A stretch of DNA of 64,000 nt from contig CAJTZE010000013.1 in the NCBI GenBank assembly GCA_910584265.1, positions 1-64,000 of the forward strand, given 5' to 3'. This document shows, piece after piece, positions 1 to 7,461 of the stretch. This DNA comes from an uncultured Dorea sp. (lineage in GTDB: Bacteria > Bacillota > Clostridia > Lachnospirales > Lachnospiraceae). The first letter of the stretch is position 1. Every line of letters starts with the position of its first letter. Both the position numbers and the translations under genes were made by a program. Under the pieces are notes generated by a model. It was not told the DNA's origin and did no database searches. It was given only the letters and a program-made list of their open reading frames with translations.

Positions 1-1
1 C

Positions 2-91
2 TTAATAGTGCTATATCTGGGCGGCTATTTAATATTTCAAATTGTAATAGGTATCATAATATTTAAGCAGTTGCTAAAAAAGTATGAATAG
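2..91 (+). CDS. C-terminal end of a membrane protein (partial)
   Basis: An open frame enters the window at its left edge and closes with TAG at 89-91. The 29 visible codons encode a strongly hydrophobic helix (LIVLYLGGYLIFQIVIGIII) followed by a short basic tail FKQLLKKYE. This is the shape of a last transmembrane segment with a cytoplasmic tail, as in an ABC-type permease or an FtsX-like subunit. The family cannot be fixed from so little. It would be cargo of the mobile element. Confidence 0.45.
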   Translation, partial: LIVLYLGGYLIFQIVIGIIIFKQLLKKYE

Positions 92-254
92 CAAACCCGA
101 CCGATCCAGTCAACGACAAGTAAATGGGTTTCACTTCTCCCACCGTTGACAGCCCCGTTTGTCTTTGCTGTTCGGTAATCAAGGGGCAACAGCCTAAAGT
201 GTTGCTATCTTATTCATAAGGAACAGACGCGATAGCGGCGGTGACGCAGCCAAC

Positions 255-281
255 CTCTTTGGGACATTTTGTCCCAAAGAG
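255..281. repeat. Perfect 12-bp inverted repeat, family copy 1
   Basis: The arm CTCTTTGGGACA, a 3-base spacer TTT, then TGTCCCAAAGAG. It shares the core TTTGGGACA-N3-TGTCCCAAA with the copies at 424-446 and 810-830. This is the longest of the three. Confidence 0.85.
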
Positions 282-287
282 CCGGGT

Positions 288-304
288 TTGGGGAGGCTCC
301 CCAA
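288..304. repeat. 7-bp inverted repeat
   Basis: TTGGGGA, spacer GGC, TCCCCAA. It lies 6 bases after the first 12-bp palindrome and belongs to the same cluster of possible cruciform structures. Confidence 0.7.
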
Positions 305-309
305 CAAGC

Positions 310-339
310 ATTTTTGACGGCCCCCGGCCAGTCAAAAAT
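310..339. repeat. 9-bp inverted repeat with 12-base loop
   Basis: ATTTTTGAC (310-318) pairs with GTCAAAAAT (331-339) around a C/G-rich 12-base loop. It is followed at once by the palindrome at 341-360. Confidence 0.7.
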
Positions 340-340
340 A

Positions 341-360
341 GCAAGTGTGGCCACACTTGC
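341..360. repeat. Perfect 20-bp palindrome
   Basis: GCAAGTGTGGCCACACTTGC reads the same on both strands without a spacer. It could be a protein-binding site or part of a transfer origin. It stands next to the 9-bp hairpin at 310-339. Confidence 0.8.
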
Positions 361-423
361 ACTGCTTGCCGTTTGTGAAATTATATAAATTGCGCATTTT
401 GAGGCATGGCGCGGATTTTATAC

Positions 424-477
424 CTTTGGGACAAAATGTCCCAAAGCCGGGGCGGTACTTTTCACAGTGCCGCCCCC
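424..477. repeat. Two-hairpin module, copy 1
   Basis: The 10-bp arms CTTTGGGACA / TGTCCCAAAG (424-446, spacer AAA) are followed by a second, GC-rich hairpin built from GGGGCGGTACT and AGTGCCGCCCC, then CCTTTTC. The second hairpin is terminator-like. The same order of elements recurs at 810-876, so the pair is a repeated module. Confidence 0.65.
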
Positions 478-632
478 TTTTCATGCCTGGCGTCCCCGGC
501 TGGGTAGGCTGGCTGATATGAAAAGAATTTTGAAAAATTCCCGCCGACCAGTCCGAAAATCATCCAGAAATGTCCCGGTTAGTAAGAGGAGGTTTTTCAA
601 AAAAATATGTGCTTGCCGTCTCCATTTGCTTT

Positions 633-810
633 GCTTTTCTGGTGGTATATGAGGGGGCAACGCTGGGGCCGGAAACAACCGGGGCATATTTTCTGAATAA
701 TTCCCATCAAGTCACCCCTCTTTTCCGTCCGCTTTTCTGGTGGTATATGAGAGGGCAACACCGGGGCCGGAAATGGCCGGGACGCATTTCCTACATAATC
801 CCCATGAAGT
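633..810. repeat. Imperfect direct duplication of about 80 bp
   Basis: A block beginning GCTTTTCTGGTGGTATATGA at 633 recurs at 731, an offset of 98. Similarity continues through a GGGGCCGGAAA segment and ends near the matching CCCATCAAGT / CCCATGAAGT. The copies differ at several positions. Open frames spanning the region are therefore repeats rather than protein genes. Confidence 0.75.
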
Positions 811-876
811 TTGGGACATTTTGTCCCAAAGTAGGGGCAGGCCAAAGGGCGACACTGTAAAAGGTGCCGCCCTTTT
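810..876. repeat. Two-hairpin module, copy 2, with terminator-like stem
   Basis: TTTGGGACA-TTT-TGTCCCAAA (810-830) is followed by AAAGGGCG (844-851) pairing with CGCCCTTT (868-875), whose inner CAC/GTG also pair, then TTTTC. The second stem could end transcription coming from the left, just ahead of the small gene at 911. Confidence 0.6.
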
Positions 877-910
877 CTGCTGTCAAAATTTTTGAAATGG
901 GAGGGAGTTC

Positions 911-1084
911 ATGCAAGCACAGCCAAAGTATCAAAGCGAAGTCACAACCGTTATGGGAGAGCGGACAATCACCATCAAAAATCTCACCCCTATTCTCCCC
1001 CCAACAGAACGGGAAAAACGCAAACGCGAGGTAGAGCAAAAGCTGTTTGACGTGTTCAGTAAGTACGCCGGACAGCGCGTGTAA
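911..1084 (+). CDS. Small ORF of 57 codons upstream of the recombinase
   Basis: An ATG 3 bases after GGAGGGAG opens a 57-codon frame. The product is hydrophilic and charged. Its C-terminal half (PPTEREKRKREVEQKLF) is probably helical, and the N-terminal half contains VTTVMGERTITIKNLTPIL. I do not recognise a named family. Small ORFs of this kind are common just upstream of serine recombinases in Clostridial mobile elements, and a good Shine-Dalgarno sequence supports translation. A role in recombination or its control would be a guess. Confidence 0.5.
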   Translation: MQAQPKYQSEVTTVMGERTITIKNLTPILPPTEREKRKREVEQKLFDVFSKYAGQRV

Positions 1085-1167
1085 CCCATCGACATCCTTG
1101 TGATATGGGCCGCCCGAGGTATAATATAATTGTAGGTTGGCTCCCGTTTAACGGAAGGGAGCTAATT

Positions 1168-2649
1168 ATGGATAGTAGAATAGATGCAATTTATGGACGG
1201 CAGTCGATTGACAAAAAGGACAGCATCAGCATTGAAAGTCAATTTGAATTTTGCCGTTACGAGCTAAAAGGCGGTGAGGCGAAAGAATACAAGGACAAAG
1301 GGTACTCCGGCAAAAACATTGAACGGCCCGATTTCCAGCGGCTTTTGAAAGACATCAGAACCGGGCTTATCCGGCGGGTGATTGTCTACCGTCTGGACAG
1401 GATCAGCCGCTCCATTGTGGATTTCGCAAAGCTGATGGAGCTGTTTAAGCAGTTCAACGTGGAATTTGTTTCCTACACCGAAAAATTTGATACGTCAACC
1501 CCGATGGGCCGGGCGATGCTCAATATCTGCATCGTGTTCGCCCAACTGGAACGGGAAAGCATCCAGATGCGCGTGACGGACGCCTTTTACTCCCGGTGTG
1601 CCAAGGGCTACTATATGCGGGGCCGCGCTCCATACGGTTTTGATACGGAGCCCATCGTGATGGACGGTATCAAAACAAAGCGGCTGATTGAAACCGCCGA
1701 GATGGAATACGCCGAATTGATGTACGAAATGTATGCGGAGCCTGAAACCTCCTACGGCGATATTACCCGGTATTTCACCGAGAATGAAATTCAAGTGTAC
1801 GGAAAAACGCTGAAACGGGGATTTTTGGCGCAGCTCCTGCGGAACCCGGTTTACGTCCAGGCCGATATGGATATTTACGAACACTTCAAGGCCCAGGGCG
1901 CGAAAATCGAAAGCCCCCCGGAATTGTTCACGGGCGATTATAGCTGTTACTTATACCAAGGCCGGGAGGGGGAGGAAAATATTCTTGTTATCGCTCCCCA
2001 CAAGGGCCGTATCCCCTCGGCGCTCTGGCTGAACGTCCAGCACAAGCTATCCCAAAACACCACGTTTCAGAATGGCCGGAAATGCCATAATACATGGCTG
2101 GCGGGGAAAATCAAGTGTGGGTGCTGCGGATATGCTTTAGCAAGCCTAAACGCCGCAAATGGGGTAACGTACATGAGGTGTAAACAGCGCATGGAAAACA
2201 AAAGCTGTCCGGGGCCCGGAACGCTGACACGGCATGAGCTGGAAAAATCAGTGTATGATGAAATGGTAAAGAAGATGCGGGAATTTCAGACGCTGAGGGG
2301 CGGCAAGGCGGAGGGGTACAATCCAAAGCTCACCGCCGCCCGCGCCAAACTCGCCAAAATCGAAGGCGAGATTGAAAAGCTGATTGACACGCTGACCGGG
2401 GCAAACCCTCTCTTGTTGCAGTACGCCAACAGCCGCATTGAAGAATTGGACACGGAACGCCAAAAGCAGTTAAAGCTGGTGGCCGACCTCACCGCTAATT
2501 CTGTTTCAAGTTCTCAGATTGAAAGCATATCGGGCTATCTGGAAAATTGGGATGAGGTTAGTTTTGACGACAAACGGCGCGTTGTGGATACGCTGATTTC
2601 CAAAATCGAGGCCACCAGCACCGAGCGCGTGATACACTGGAAAATCTAA
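1168..2649 (+). CDS. Large serine recombinase (site-specific integrase/excisionase)
   Basis: This enzyme cuts and rejoins att sites to integrate or excise the element, through a 5'-phosphoserine intermediate. The start at 1168 is chosen because GGAAGGGAG lies just upstream; an in-frame ATG at 1105 has no such site. The product is 493 residues. Visible are the N-terminal catalytic domain with Y9-x-R11-x-S13 (S13 is the likely nucleophile) and RLDRISRS, the recombinase domain beginning near GRAPYGFD, a zinc-ribbon-like set (CGCCG, later C and CPG) and a C-terminal coiled coil. Length and domain order are complete, so it is probably active. It is the last gene of the element. Confidence 0.92.
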   Translation: MDSRIDAIYGRQSIDKKDSISIESQFEFCRYELKGGEAKEYKDKGYSGKNIERPDFQRLLKDIRTGLIRRVIVYRLDRISRSIVDFAKLMELFKQFNVEFVSYTEKFDTSTPMGRAMLNICIVFAQLERESIQMRVTDAFYSRCAKGYYMRGRAPYGFDTEPIVMDGIKTKRLIETAEMEYAELMYEMYAEPETSYGDITRYFTENEIQVYGKTLKRGFLAQLLRNPVYVQADMDIYEHFKAQGAKIESPPELFTGDYSCYLYQGREGEENILVIAPHKGRIPSALWLNVQHKLSQNTTFQNGRKCHNTWLAGKIKCGCCGYALASLNAANGVTYMRCKQRMENKSCPGPGTLTRHELEKSVYDEMVKKMREFQTLRGGKAEGYNPKLTAARAKLAKIEGEIEKLIDTLTGANPLLLQYANSRIEELDTERQKQLKLVADLTANSVSSSQIESISGYLENWDEVSFDDKRRVVDTLISKIEATSTERVIHWKI

Positions 2650-2721
2650 AAATTTTTACTTCGCATTATACCATTGTCAAAGACGTTTTACTATATTCAA
2701 TACAAGTTTCATGGTTATATT

Positions 2722-3180
2722 TTATTTTAATTTCTTATTAATTGCTTTGATCTTCCGCAGCACGCTAAAATACTGCCAAATCCACACCACCGCAAATATT
2801 AGGATAAAAATACCGCAGTACTGAATAATGCCTGACAAACTATGTTCCATCCACTGCAGAGCATAACCGATGGGCATCATTGCCGCCAAAACAAGCAGAA
2901 AATAGGTTCCTGTCTGTCTGGCGATGCTCCATTCTTCCACGTCCCATATAACCGAGCCGGACCCGCATACCAGCCCAAGCAGAGCGCAGAGTACCGTCTG
3001 CAGGATTACTGCCCTTATTTCGTTTCCCATCATCTCGGTTAATTCCGGCACACACGGTGCATAATAGCCTTTCCCCCATATGGCAGAAATAATAATTGTT
3101 ATAAGGTATCCGATAGCAATACCTGTTGGAATTCCAAAAGCCCCCCGCTGCATTATATTTTTTTTCATATTATTCTTCAT
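2722..3180 (-). CDS. DUF3021 family membrane protein
   Basis: A 152-residue protein with four predicted transmembrane helices (GIPTGIAIGYLITIII near the start, VILQTVLCALLGLVCG, TGTYFLLVLAAMMPIGYAL and IIQYCGIFILIFAVVWIW). The WDVEEWSIARQT stretch before helix 3 is typical of DUF3021. The start at 3180 follows AGGTGG. This ribosome site overlaps the stop codon of the LytTR gene, so the two are translated as a pair. DUF3021 proteins are usual partners of LytTR regulators and are thought to control them at the membrane; the exact function is unknown. Confidence 0.85.
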   Translation of the reverse strand: MKNNMKKNIMQRGAFGIPTGIAIGYLITIIISAIWGKGYYAPCVPELTEMMGNEIRAVILQTVLCALLGLVCGSGSVIWDVEEWSIARQTGTYFLLVLAAMMPIGYALQWMEHSLSGIIQYCGIFILIFAVVWIWQYFSVLRKIKAINKKLK

Positions 3181-3190
3181 ATTATCCACC

Positions 3191-3631
3191 TCATATTCCC
3201 AATACTGATTTAATCTTAGAAACATACCTTCTTGATACATAAGTGGACGTATGGTCAGACAGCTTCACATAGATTGTTCCAGTAAAGCTTAAGTCAAAAT
3301 ATTCCACCTTCTTCAAATTGATAATTTCCGAATTTGAAATACGGACAAAGCATCCGCCATCAAGCTGTTCCTCCAGCTCATACAGCCTGCGCCGGATAAC
3401 ATATTCTCCCCTTTCGGTTACGGCAAAGACTTTTCCCGAATAAGCATAAACCCGGATCAGTTCCTTTATTTCCAGCAATTCAAGCTTATCTTCCCGGATT
3501 CCCGGCAGCATCCGGGGATATTCCTCCGACAGCTTCTTTATGATCTGATTCACTTCCTCTGTCATGGCTGCCGTCAGAACAATAATTTTCGGTTCCGGAT
3601 ATGCCGGATCCATCTTTATTTCTACCTGCAA
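3191..3631 (-). CDS. LytTR-type DNA-binding regulator (TTG start)
   Basis: A 146-residue transcription regulator. The C-terminal half is a LytTR domain (FVRISNSEIINLKKVEYFD and YVSRRYVSKIK), which binds DNA through beta strands; there is no receiver domain. I place the start at a TTG at 3631, because GGGAGGTG sits 8 bases upstream and the protein then begins MQVEIKMDP, the usual beginning for this group. Longer starts up to 3697 lack such a site. It is co-transcribed with the DUF3021 gene. A strong inverted repeat at 3699-3743 lies in its upstream region. Confidence 0.85.
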   Translation of the reverse strand: MQVEIKMDPAYPEPKIIVLTAAMTEEVNQIIKKLSEEYPRMLPGIREDKLELLEIKELIRVYAYSGKVFAVTERGEYVIRRRLYELEEQLDGGCFVRISNSEIINLKKVEYFDLSFTGTIYVKLSDHTSTYVSRRYVSKIKSVLGI

Positions 3632-3698
3632 TCCTCTACACCTCCCTTTCGGCATTATTATAAAAAAACCGTTTCCTGCTTTCAATAAAATATGCATA

Positions 3699-3743
3699 GC
3701 TGGTCGATTTCAGCGGTTAAGCGGATTGAAATCGTATACCAGC
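3699..3743. promoter_or_regulatory. Long inverted repeat upstream of the LytTR gene
   Basis: GCTGGT-CGATTTCA (3699-3712) pairs with TGAAATCG-TAT-ACCAGC (3727-3743), giving 14 paired bases with a 3-base bulge. It lies about 70-110 bases before the TTG start. It could be an operator or a leader hairpin. LytTR proteins normally bind direct repeats, so the binding protein is uncertain. Confidence 0.5.
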
Positions 3744-3764
3744 CTTTATTTCCCAAAACGCAAA

Positions 3765-3797
3765 AGAGTGTAAAGCCTTTATAAGGCCTTACACTCT
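3765..3797 (-). terminator. Rho-independent terminator after the iron-sulfur protein gene
   Basis: AGAGTGTAA and TTACACTCT form a 9-bp stem, extended by GCCTT/AAGGC after one A-C mismatch, with loop TAT. On the minus strand the stem is followed by TTTTGCGTTTT. It lies about 80 bases beyond the stop codon at 3880. Confidence 0.75.
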
Positions 3798-3879
3798 GGA
3801 TATTGCGGCTGCTTTATTCACTGTACTAACTCTCTGTCAACGGCGGTTTTTGGTAAAGCTTTCCCATCGCTTTTCCCTT

Positions 3880-5175
3880 CTACTTTTTCTTCTGCATGGA
3901 TAACAGCTTATCCAGATAGATCGATTTAAACTGCTTACTTGCCATCGCCTGTTTTAACGGCGGAAGCTTCAAAATTGTGCCGAATACCGCCGCCATGGCT
4001 CTGTGGTTTGCAAATGCCTGATTATCAAAAATCAGGTTCTGCAGCGTTCCCTTTTCAATCGCCTGCAGCACAAATCTGTGGGTGCTGTTTACCGGGGTAA
4101 TCACCTGTATCGGCCGCCGTTTCAGTTCAATCGCCTTTGTTGGGCAATTCCTGGCGCACACTCCGCAGCCTAAGCAGATTTCTTCGTCGATCACCGGACG
4201 TTTCTTTTTCTTTCCATCTCCGGCTGTCTTCTCTTCCTCCATGGCAATGGCAAGAATCGGGCAGATCTTCGCACATTTTCCGCAGGCAATACAGGTATCT
4301 AAGGATACCTTAGGAATATAATTGGTTGTCGCTACCGGCTGCATAGGGCTGAATTTCCTCGCCGCCTGCAGCGCCTCGCAGCAGCAGCCACAGCAGTTGC
4401 AGATAAATGCCGGATGCTCTCTGACGTTTTCCCCAATCTGAACCAGATTGCTCTCATAGGATAACTCCAGCACATCTCTTGCCTCTTCCTTGGAAATCAG
4501 CCTTGCATAACCTCCGTGCTCTGACAGGGAGCGCGCTACATTGTCAAAGGTCAGGCACACATCCCAGGGCGCGTCGATCTCGCAGGGATGGCCGGCATGA
4601 TACATCTTATGACGGCAGTAGCAGGTTCCCAGTCCGATATATTCCGCCTCTTCCACAATATGTGACGCCCGCTCATAGTCCAGAATATGATTCGTCTTGT
4701 CATTGGTCAGCACAGGCTCCTGCACATACACCCTTCCAAGCCTGGTTTCTGTGGCAAAGAACAGCTCCTTTACAAAATCCTCCTCCACATTCATATACTG
4801 GTAGTAAAGCCCGCCCAGATATTTCTGGTCAATATCTCCTCTGGTCCGCATCAACGCAAATTCGATAAAGCCTGCCATCGGCGGCGGCATGACAAACTGC
4901 CGCTGTCCATGATAATTAGAATCCACCAGAAGCGCCTTCTCACAGAGATGATCCAAAAGCTTCTCTGCCTTTGCCTCCGTAGTTCCCCATATCTTCGCCG
5001 CTTTCTTTAAGGTAAAGGGGCGCACCGGAAGCAGTGCGGCCCACTTTGCCTCCTTCTCTGTATAGAGCACCTGAAGAATCTTATACAGCGTCTCGCTCGG
5101 AGGCGCCCCCTGCGTAAACCAGTTGATCCTCTCTTCCAAATTCTTATATGCGTCTTTCGTTGTCAAATGTCCCAT
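3880..5175 (-). CDS. 4Fe-4S dicluster protein with winged-helix-like N-terminus
   Basis: A 431-residue cytoplasmic iron-sulfur protein. Near the C-terminus are two ferredoxin motifs, CIACGKCAKICP and CLGCGVCARNCP, each ligating a 4Fe-4S cluster. Upstream is a cysteine-rich part with CYCRHKMYHAGHPC and CNCCGCCC that may hold another metal centre. The N-terminal 100 residues (LKKAAKIWGTTEAKAEKLLDHLCEKALL) look like a helix-turn-helix fold. The start at 5175 lies 1 base past the thrS stop codon, so translation is probably coupled to thrS. Such proteins are widespread in anaerobes, but the electron partner is unknown. Confidence 0.8.
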   Translation of the reverse strand: MGHLTTKDAYKNLEERINWFTQGAPPSETLYKILQVLYTEKEAKWAALLPVRPFTLKKAAKIWGTTEAKAEKLLDHLCEKALLVDSNYHGQRQFVMPPPMAGFIEFALMRTRGDIDQKYLGGLYYQYMNVEEDFVKELFFATETRLGRVYVQEPVLTNDKTNHILDYERASHIVEEAEYIGLGTCYCRHKMYHAGHPCEIDAPWDVCLTFDNVARSLSEHGGYARLISKEEARDVLELSYESNLVQIGENVREHPAFICNCCGCCCEALQAARKFSPMQPVATTNYIPKVSLDTCIACGKCAKICPILAIAMEEEKTAGDGKKKKRPVIDEEICLGCGVCARNCPTKAIELKRRPIQVITPVNSTHRFVLQAIEKGTLQNLIFDNQAFANHRAMAAVFGTILKLPPLKQAMASKQFKSIYLDKLLSMQKKK

Positions 5176-5176
5176 T

Positions 5177-6928
5177 CTATACTTCTTCCTTGATTTTCTC
5201 AATCAGTTCTGCCGCCTTCATTGCACCCAGGTCGCCTTCGTCTCGTTTTCTTACGGAAATCGTTCCTTCCGCCGCTTCCTTTTCGCCCACAATGATCATA
5301 TACGGAACCCTCTGCATACGCGCCTCGCGGATCTTATAGCCGAGCTTCTCATTCCGAAGGTCTGCTTCGCTCCGGATTCCGGCCTCCTTCAATTCATCCT
5401 GTATCTTCTGCGCATAATCAGAGAATTTCTCAGACACTGCCATAACACGCACCTGCACCGGCGCAAGCCATGTGGGGAATTTACCAGCATAATGCTCGAT
5501 CAGAATACCGATAAAGCGCTCAATAGAGCCGAATGCAACCCTGTGGATCATAATCGGGCGGTGCTTCTCTCCATCTGCTCCCGTGTATTCCAGGTCAAAT
5601 CTCTGCGGCATCTGGAAATCAAGCTGGATCGTGCCGCACTGCCAGGTTCTTCCAATGGAATCCTCCAGATGAAAATCAATCTTCGGTCCGTAGAAAGCGC
5701 CGTCTCCTTCATTTACCACATAATCCAGGCCAATCTCATCCAGCGCGCCGCGGAGAGCTTCTGTTGCCATCTCCCAGTCTTCATCGCTGCCCATGCTGTC
5801 CTCCGGCCTGGTTGACAGCTCCACATGATATTTGAAGCCGAATTTGTTATATACTTCGTCGATCAGCCTTACAACACCTTTGATCTCATCGCGGATCTGA
5901 TCCTTTGTCATAAAAATATGCGCATCATCCTGATTGAAACAGCGCACTCGCATCAGGCCGTGAAGCTGGCCGGATTTCTCATGGCGGTGTACCAGCCCGA
6001 TCTCGCCGACACGCATCGGCAGATCCTTGTAGGAACGCGGCTCTATCTTATACACCAGCATTCCGCCCGGACAGTTCATCGGCTTCACTGCAAAATCCGC
6101 ATCGTCAATCACTGTTGTATACATGTTATCCTTATAGTGATCCCAGTGCCCCGAATTCTCCCACAGCTGCCTGCTCAGGATGATCGGTGTAGAAATCTCC
6201 ACATAGCCCTCTCTCTGATGCAGCTTCCTCCAGTAATCCAGAAGCAGATTCTTTAGCACCATGCCCTTTGGCAGAAAGAACGGGAAGCCTGGTCCCTCGT
6301 CCATAATTGCAAAAAGTCCCAGCTCCCTGCCCAGTTTTCTGTGATCACGGAGCTTTGCTTCCTCCATCCGTTTCAGATACGCCTCTAAATCTGCGGCCTT
6401 CGGGAATGAGGTCCCATAAATTCTGGTCAGCATCTGCCTGTGCTCATCCCCTCTCCAATAAGCACCCGCCACGCTCTGAAGCTTAAACGCCTTGATCACG
6501 CTGGTGTTGGCAACATGGGGTCCGGCGCACAGGTCTGTAAAGTCACCCTGTGAGTAAAAGCTCAGTTCGGCATCCTCAGGAAGATCCTCAATCAGCTCTA
6601 CCTTGTAATCCTCATTTCTCTCCTTCATGTAAGCAATCGCCTCCTCACGCCCCATCGTAGAACGCTCCAGCGGGATCGCCTGCTTTACAATATTCCTCAT
6701 CTCTTTTTCCACTGCCGCCAGATGCTCTGTGGTGAATGGAAAGCTAAACTCAAAATCATAATAAAAGCCGTCCTTGATCGCCGGTCCGATCGCACACTTA
6801 GTATCCGGGTAGAGACGCTTTACCGCCTGCGCCAGAATATGAGATGTCGTATGGTGAAACGCCTCCGCACCAGCTTCATCCTGAAATGTCAAATCCTGAA
6901 TCGTACCATCCTTCATACTAATTTTCAT
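5177..6928 (-). CDS. thrS: Threonyl-tRNA synthetase, without TGS domain
   Basis: It attaches threonine to tRNA-Thr. The start at 6928 follows AAAGGAGAAG and gives 583 residues. The protein begins MKISMKDGTIQD and passes almost directly into the editing domain (HTTSHILAQ, with the HxxxH pair), then the class II catalytic core (motif 2 around VHRHEKSGQLHGLMRVR, and NCPGGM) and the C-terminal anticodon-binding domain. The roughly 60-residue N-terminal TGS domain of the longer (about 640 residue) enzymes is missing. Some Clostridial enzymes share this short form. Expression is controlled by the T-box leader upstream. Confidence 0.95.
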   Translation of the reverse strand: MKISMKDGTIQDLTFQDEAGAEAFHHTTSHILAQAVKRLYPDTKCAIGPAIKDGFYYDFEFSFPFTTEHLAAVEKEMRNIVKQAIPLERSTMGREEAIAYMKERNEDYKVELIEDLPEDAELSFYSQGDFTDLCAGPHVANTSVIKAFKLQSVAGAYWRGDEHRQMLTRIYGTSFPKAADLEAYLKRMEEAKLRDHRKLGRELGLFAIMDEGPGFPFFLPKGMVLKNLLLDYWRKLHQREGYVEISTPIILSRQLWENSGHWDHYKDNMYTTVIDDADFAVKPMNCPGGMLVYKIEPRSYKDLPMRVGEIGLVHRHEKSGQLHGLMRVRCFNQDDAHIFMTKDQIRDEIKGVVRLIDEVYNKFGFKYHVELSTRPEDSMGSDEDWEMATEALRGALDEIGLDYVVNEGDGAFYGPKIDFHLEDSIGRTWQCGTIQLDFQMPQRFDLEYTGADGEKHRPIMIHRVAFGSIERFIGILIEHYAGKFPTWLAPVQVRVMAVSEKFSDYAQKIQDELKEAGIRSEADLRNEKLGYKIREARMQRVPYMIIVGEKEAAEGTISVRKRDEGDLGAMKAAELIEKIKEEV

Positions 6929-6945
6929 TATTCTTCTCCTTTCGC

Positions 6946-7269
6946 AAATAAAATAAAAAAGCACCCTGACATAAGCCTCTGCTGTCTGTCTAAGGGTGCA
7001 TATACTGCACGGTTCCACCTTAATTTTTCACTCTTGATTCCAATACAAGCATCGAAATCCTGCCCATTAACGCTGGGGATACGGCAGTGCTTACTTTTCT
7101 GCAGAATATGCTCTATACATATTCACAAATGTTCTGCATTGCGGCTCGGGAATGGTCTTCATCTGCATTCTGTCATAAGGGCTTCCAGCCTTAAGTCCCT
7201 CTCTCTGGCTGACTTGGGGCAGACTACTCTTTCCGTCATTGCTTTTTATGTCTGGTGCTTTTTAAGCTA
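6946..7269 (-). promoter_or_regulatory. T-box riboswitch leader of thrS
   Basis: The thrS leader is a T-box, which senses uncharged tRNA and prevents termination. On the minus strand the hallmark AAGGTGGAACCGTGC lies at about 7022-7007. It is followed by the terminator GCACCCT/AGGGTGC (arms 6999-6993 and 6967-6961) and a run TTTTTTATTTTATTT. An AG-box-like AGAGAGGGAC stretch occurs further upstream in stem I. The triplet ACC (7156-7154), followed by A, is a plausible threonine specifier; that reading is tentative. Confidence 0.92.
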
Positions 7270-7275
7270 TCTATT

Positions 7276-7303
7276 ATTATAACAATCAAAAAAATAATGT
7301 CAA
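7276..7303 (-). promoter_or_regulatory. Sigma-A promoter of thrS
   Basis: On the minus strand there is a perfect -35 TTGACA (7303-7298), a 16-base spacer and a perfect -10 TATAAT (7281-7276). Transcription would start near 7269, at the beginning of the T-box leader. Confidence 0.85.
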
Positions 7304-7336
7304 CCTGATTCAGCAAATTAACTTATCAATACTTCC

Positions 7337-7447
7337 GGATTGCCGGGATTTACTGCAAATCCAGTGCGCTTAAACTATACAAACGCCGACTGTGAAACGA
7401 TCGCCGAAGGCATCCGCCGTTTAGGAAGCCTCCTGAAACAGCTGTAG
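7337..7447 (+). pseudogene. C-terminal remnant of a PLP-dependent aminotransferase
   Basis: A plus-strand frame ending in TAG at 7445 reads PGFTANPVRLNYTNAD, then CETIAEGIRRLGSLLKQL. The pattern N-x-x-R-L-N-Y-T/S-N-A-D followed by I-x-E-G-I-x-R-L-G is the typical C-terminus of class I/MocR-like aminotransferases. An in-frame stop at 7319 and the absence of any upstream domain show that only about the last 36 codons survive. It lies between the thrS promoter and the ABC permease gene, presumably as the scar of a deletion or rearrangement. Confidence 0.75.
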
Positions 7448-7461
7448 CTTTGCAGAGTCCG

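Larger units (their letters stand above)
92..910. other. Non-coding, palindrome-rich region; possible oriT or regulatory region
   Basis: About 820 bases with no convincing gene; the open frames crossing it have no ribosome binding sites and run through repeats. It holds at least seven inverted repeats and an imperfect duplication of about 80 bases, listed separately. Dense short palindromes beside mobile-element genes are typical of transfer origins and of intergenic regulatory DNA in ICEs. Calling it an oriT is inference, since no relaxase gene is visible. Confidence 0.5.
1..2700. mobile_element. Terminal part of an integrative element (ICE or mobilisable transposon)
   Basis: The window opens inside a mobile element. 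Seen directly: a full-length large serine recombinase ends at 2649, the 800 bases before it are non-coding and rich in inverted repeats, and the genes after it (LytTR/DUF3021, then thrS) look chromosomal. Elements of the Tn4451/Tn1549 type in Clostridia commonly end with such a recombinase, so the chromosomal junction probably lies in the AT-rich stretch 2650-2721. I could not identify the att core, because the other end of the element is outside the window. The boundary at 2700 is approximate. Confidence 0.65.

Noticed and set aside
467..860. Overlapping open frames of 61-96 codons in the left non-coding region
   Set aside because: They have no ribosome site, cross inverted repeats and an internal duplication, and resemble no protein I know.
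2650..2721. att junction of the integrative element
   Set aside because: No core or repeat can be recognised without the opposite end or an empty site.
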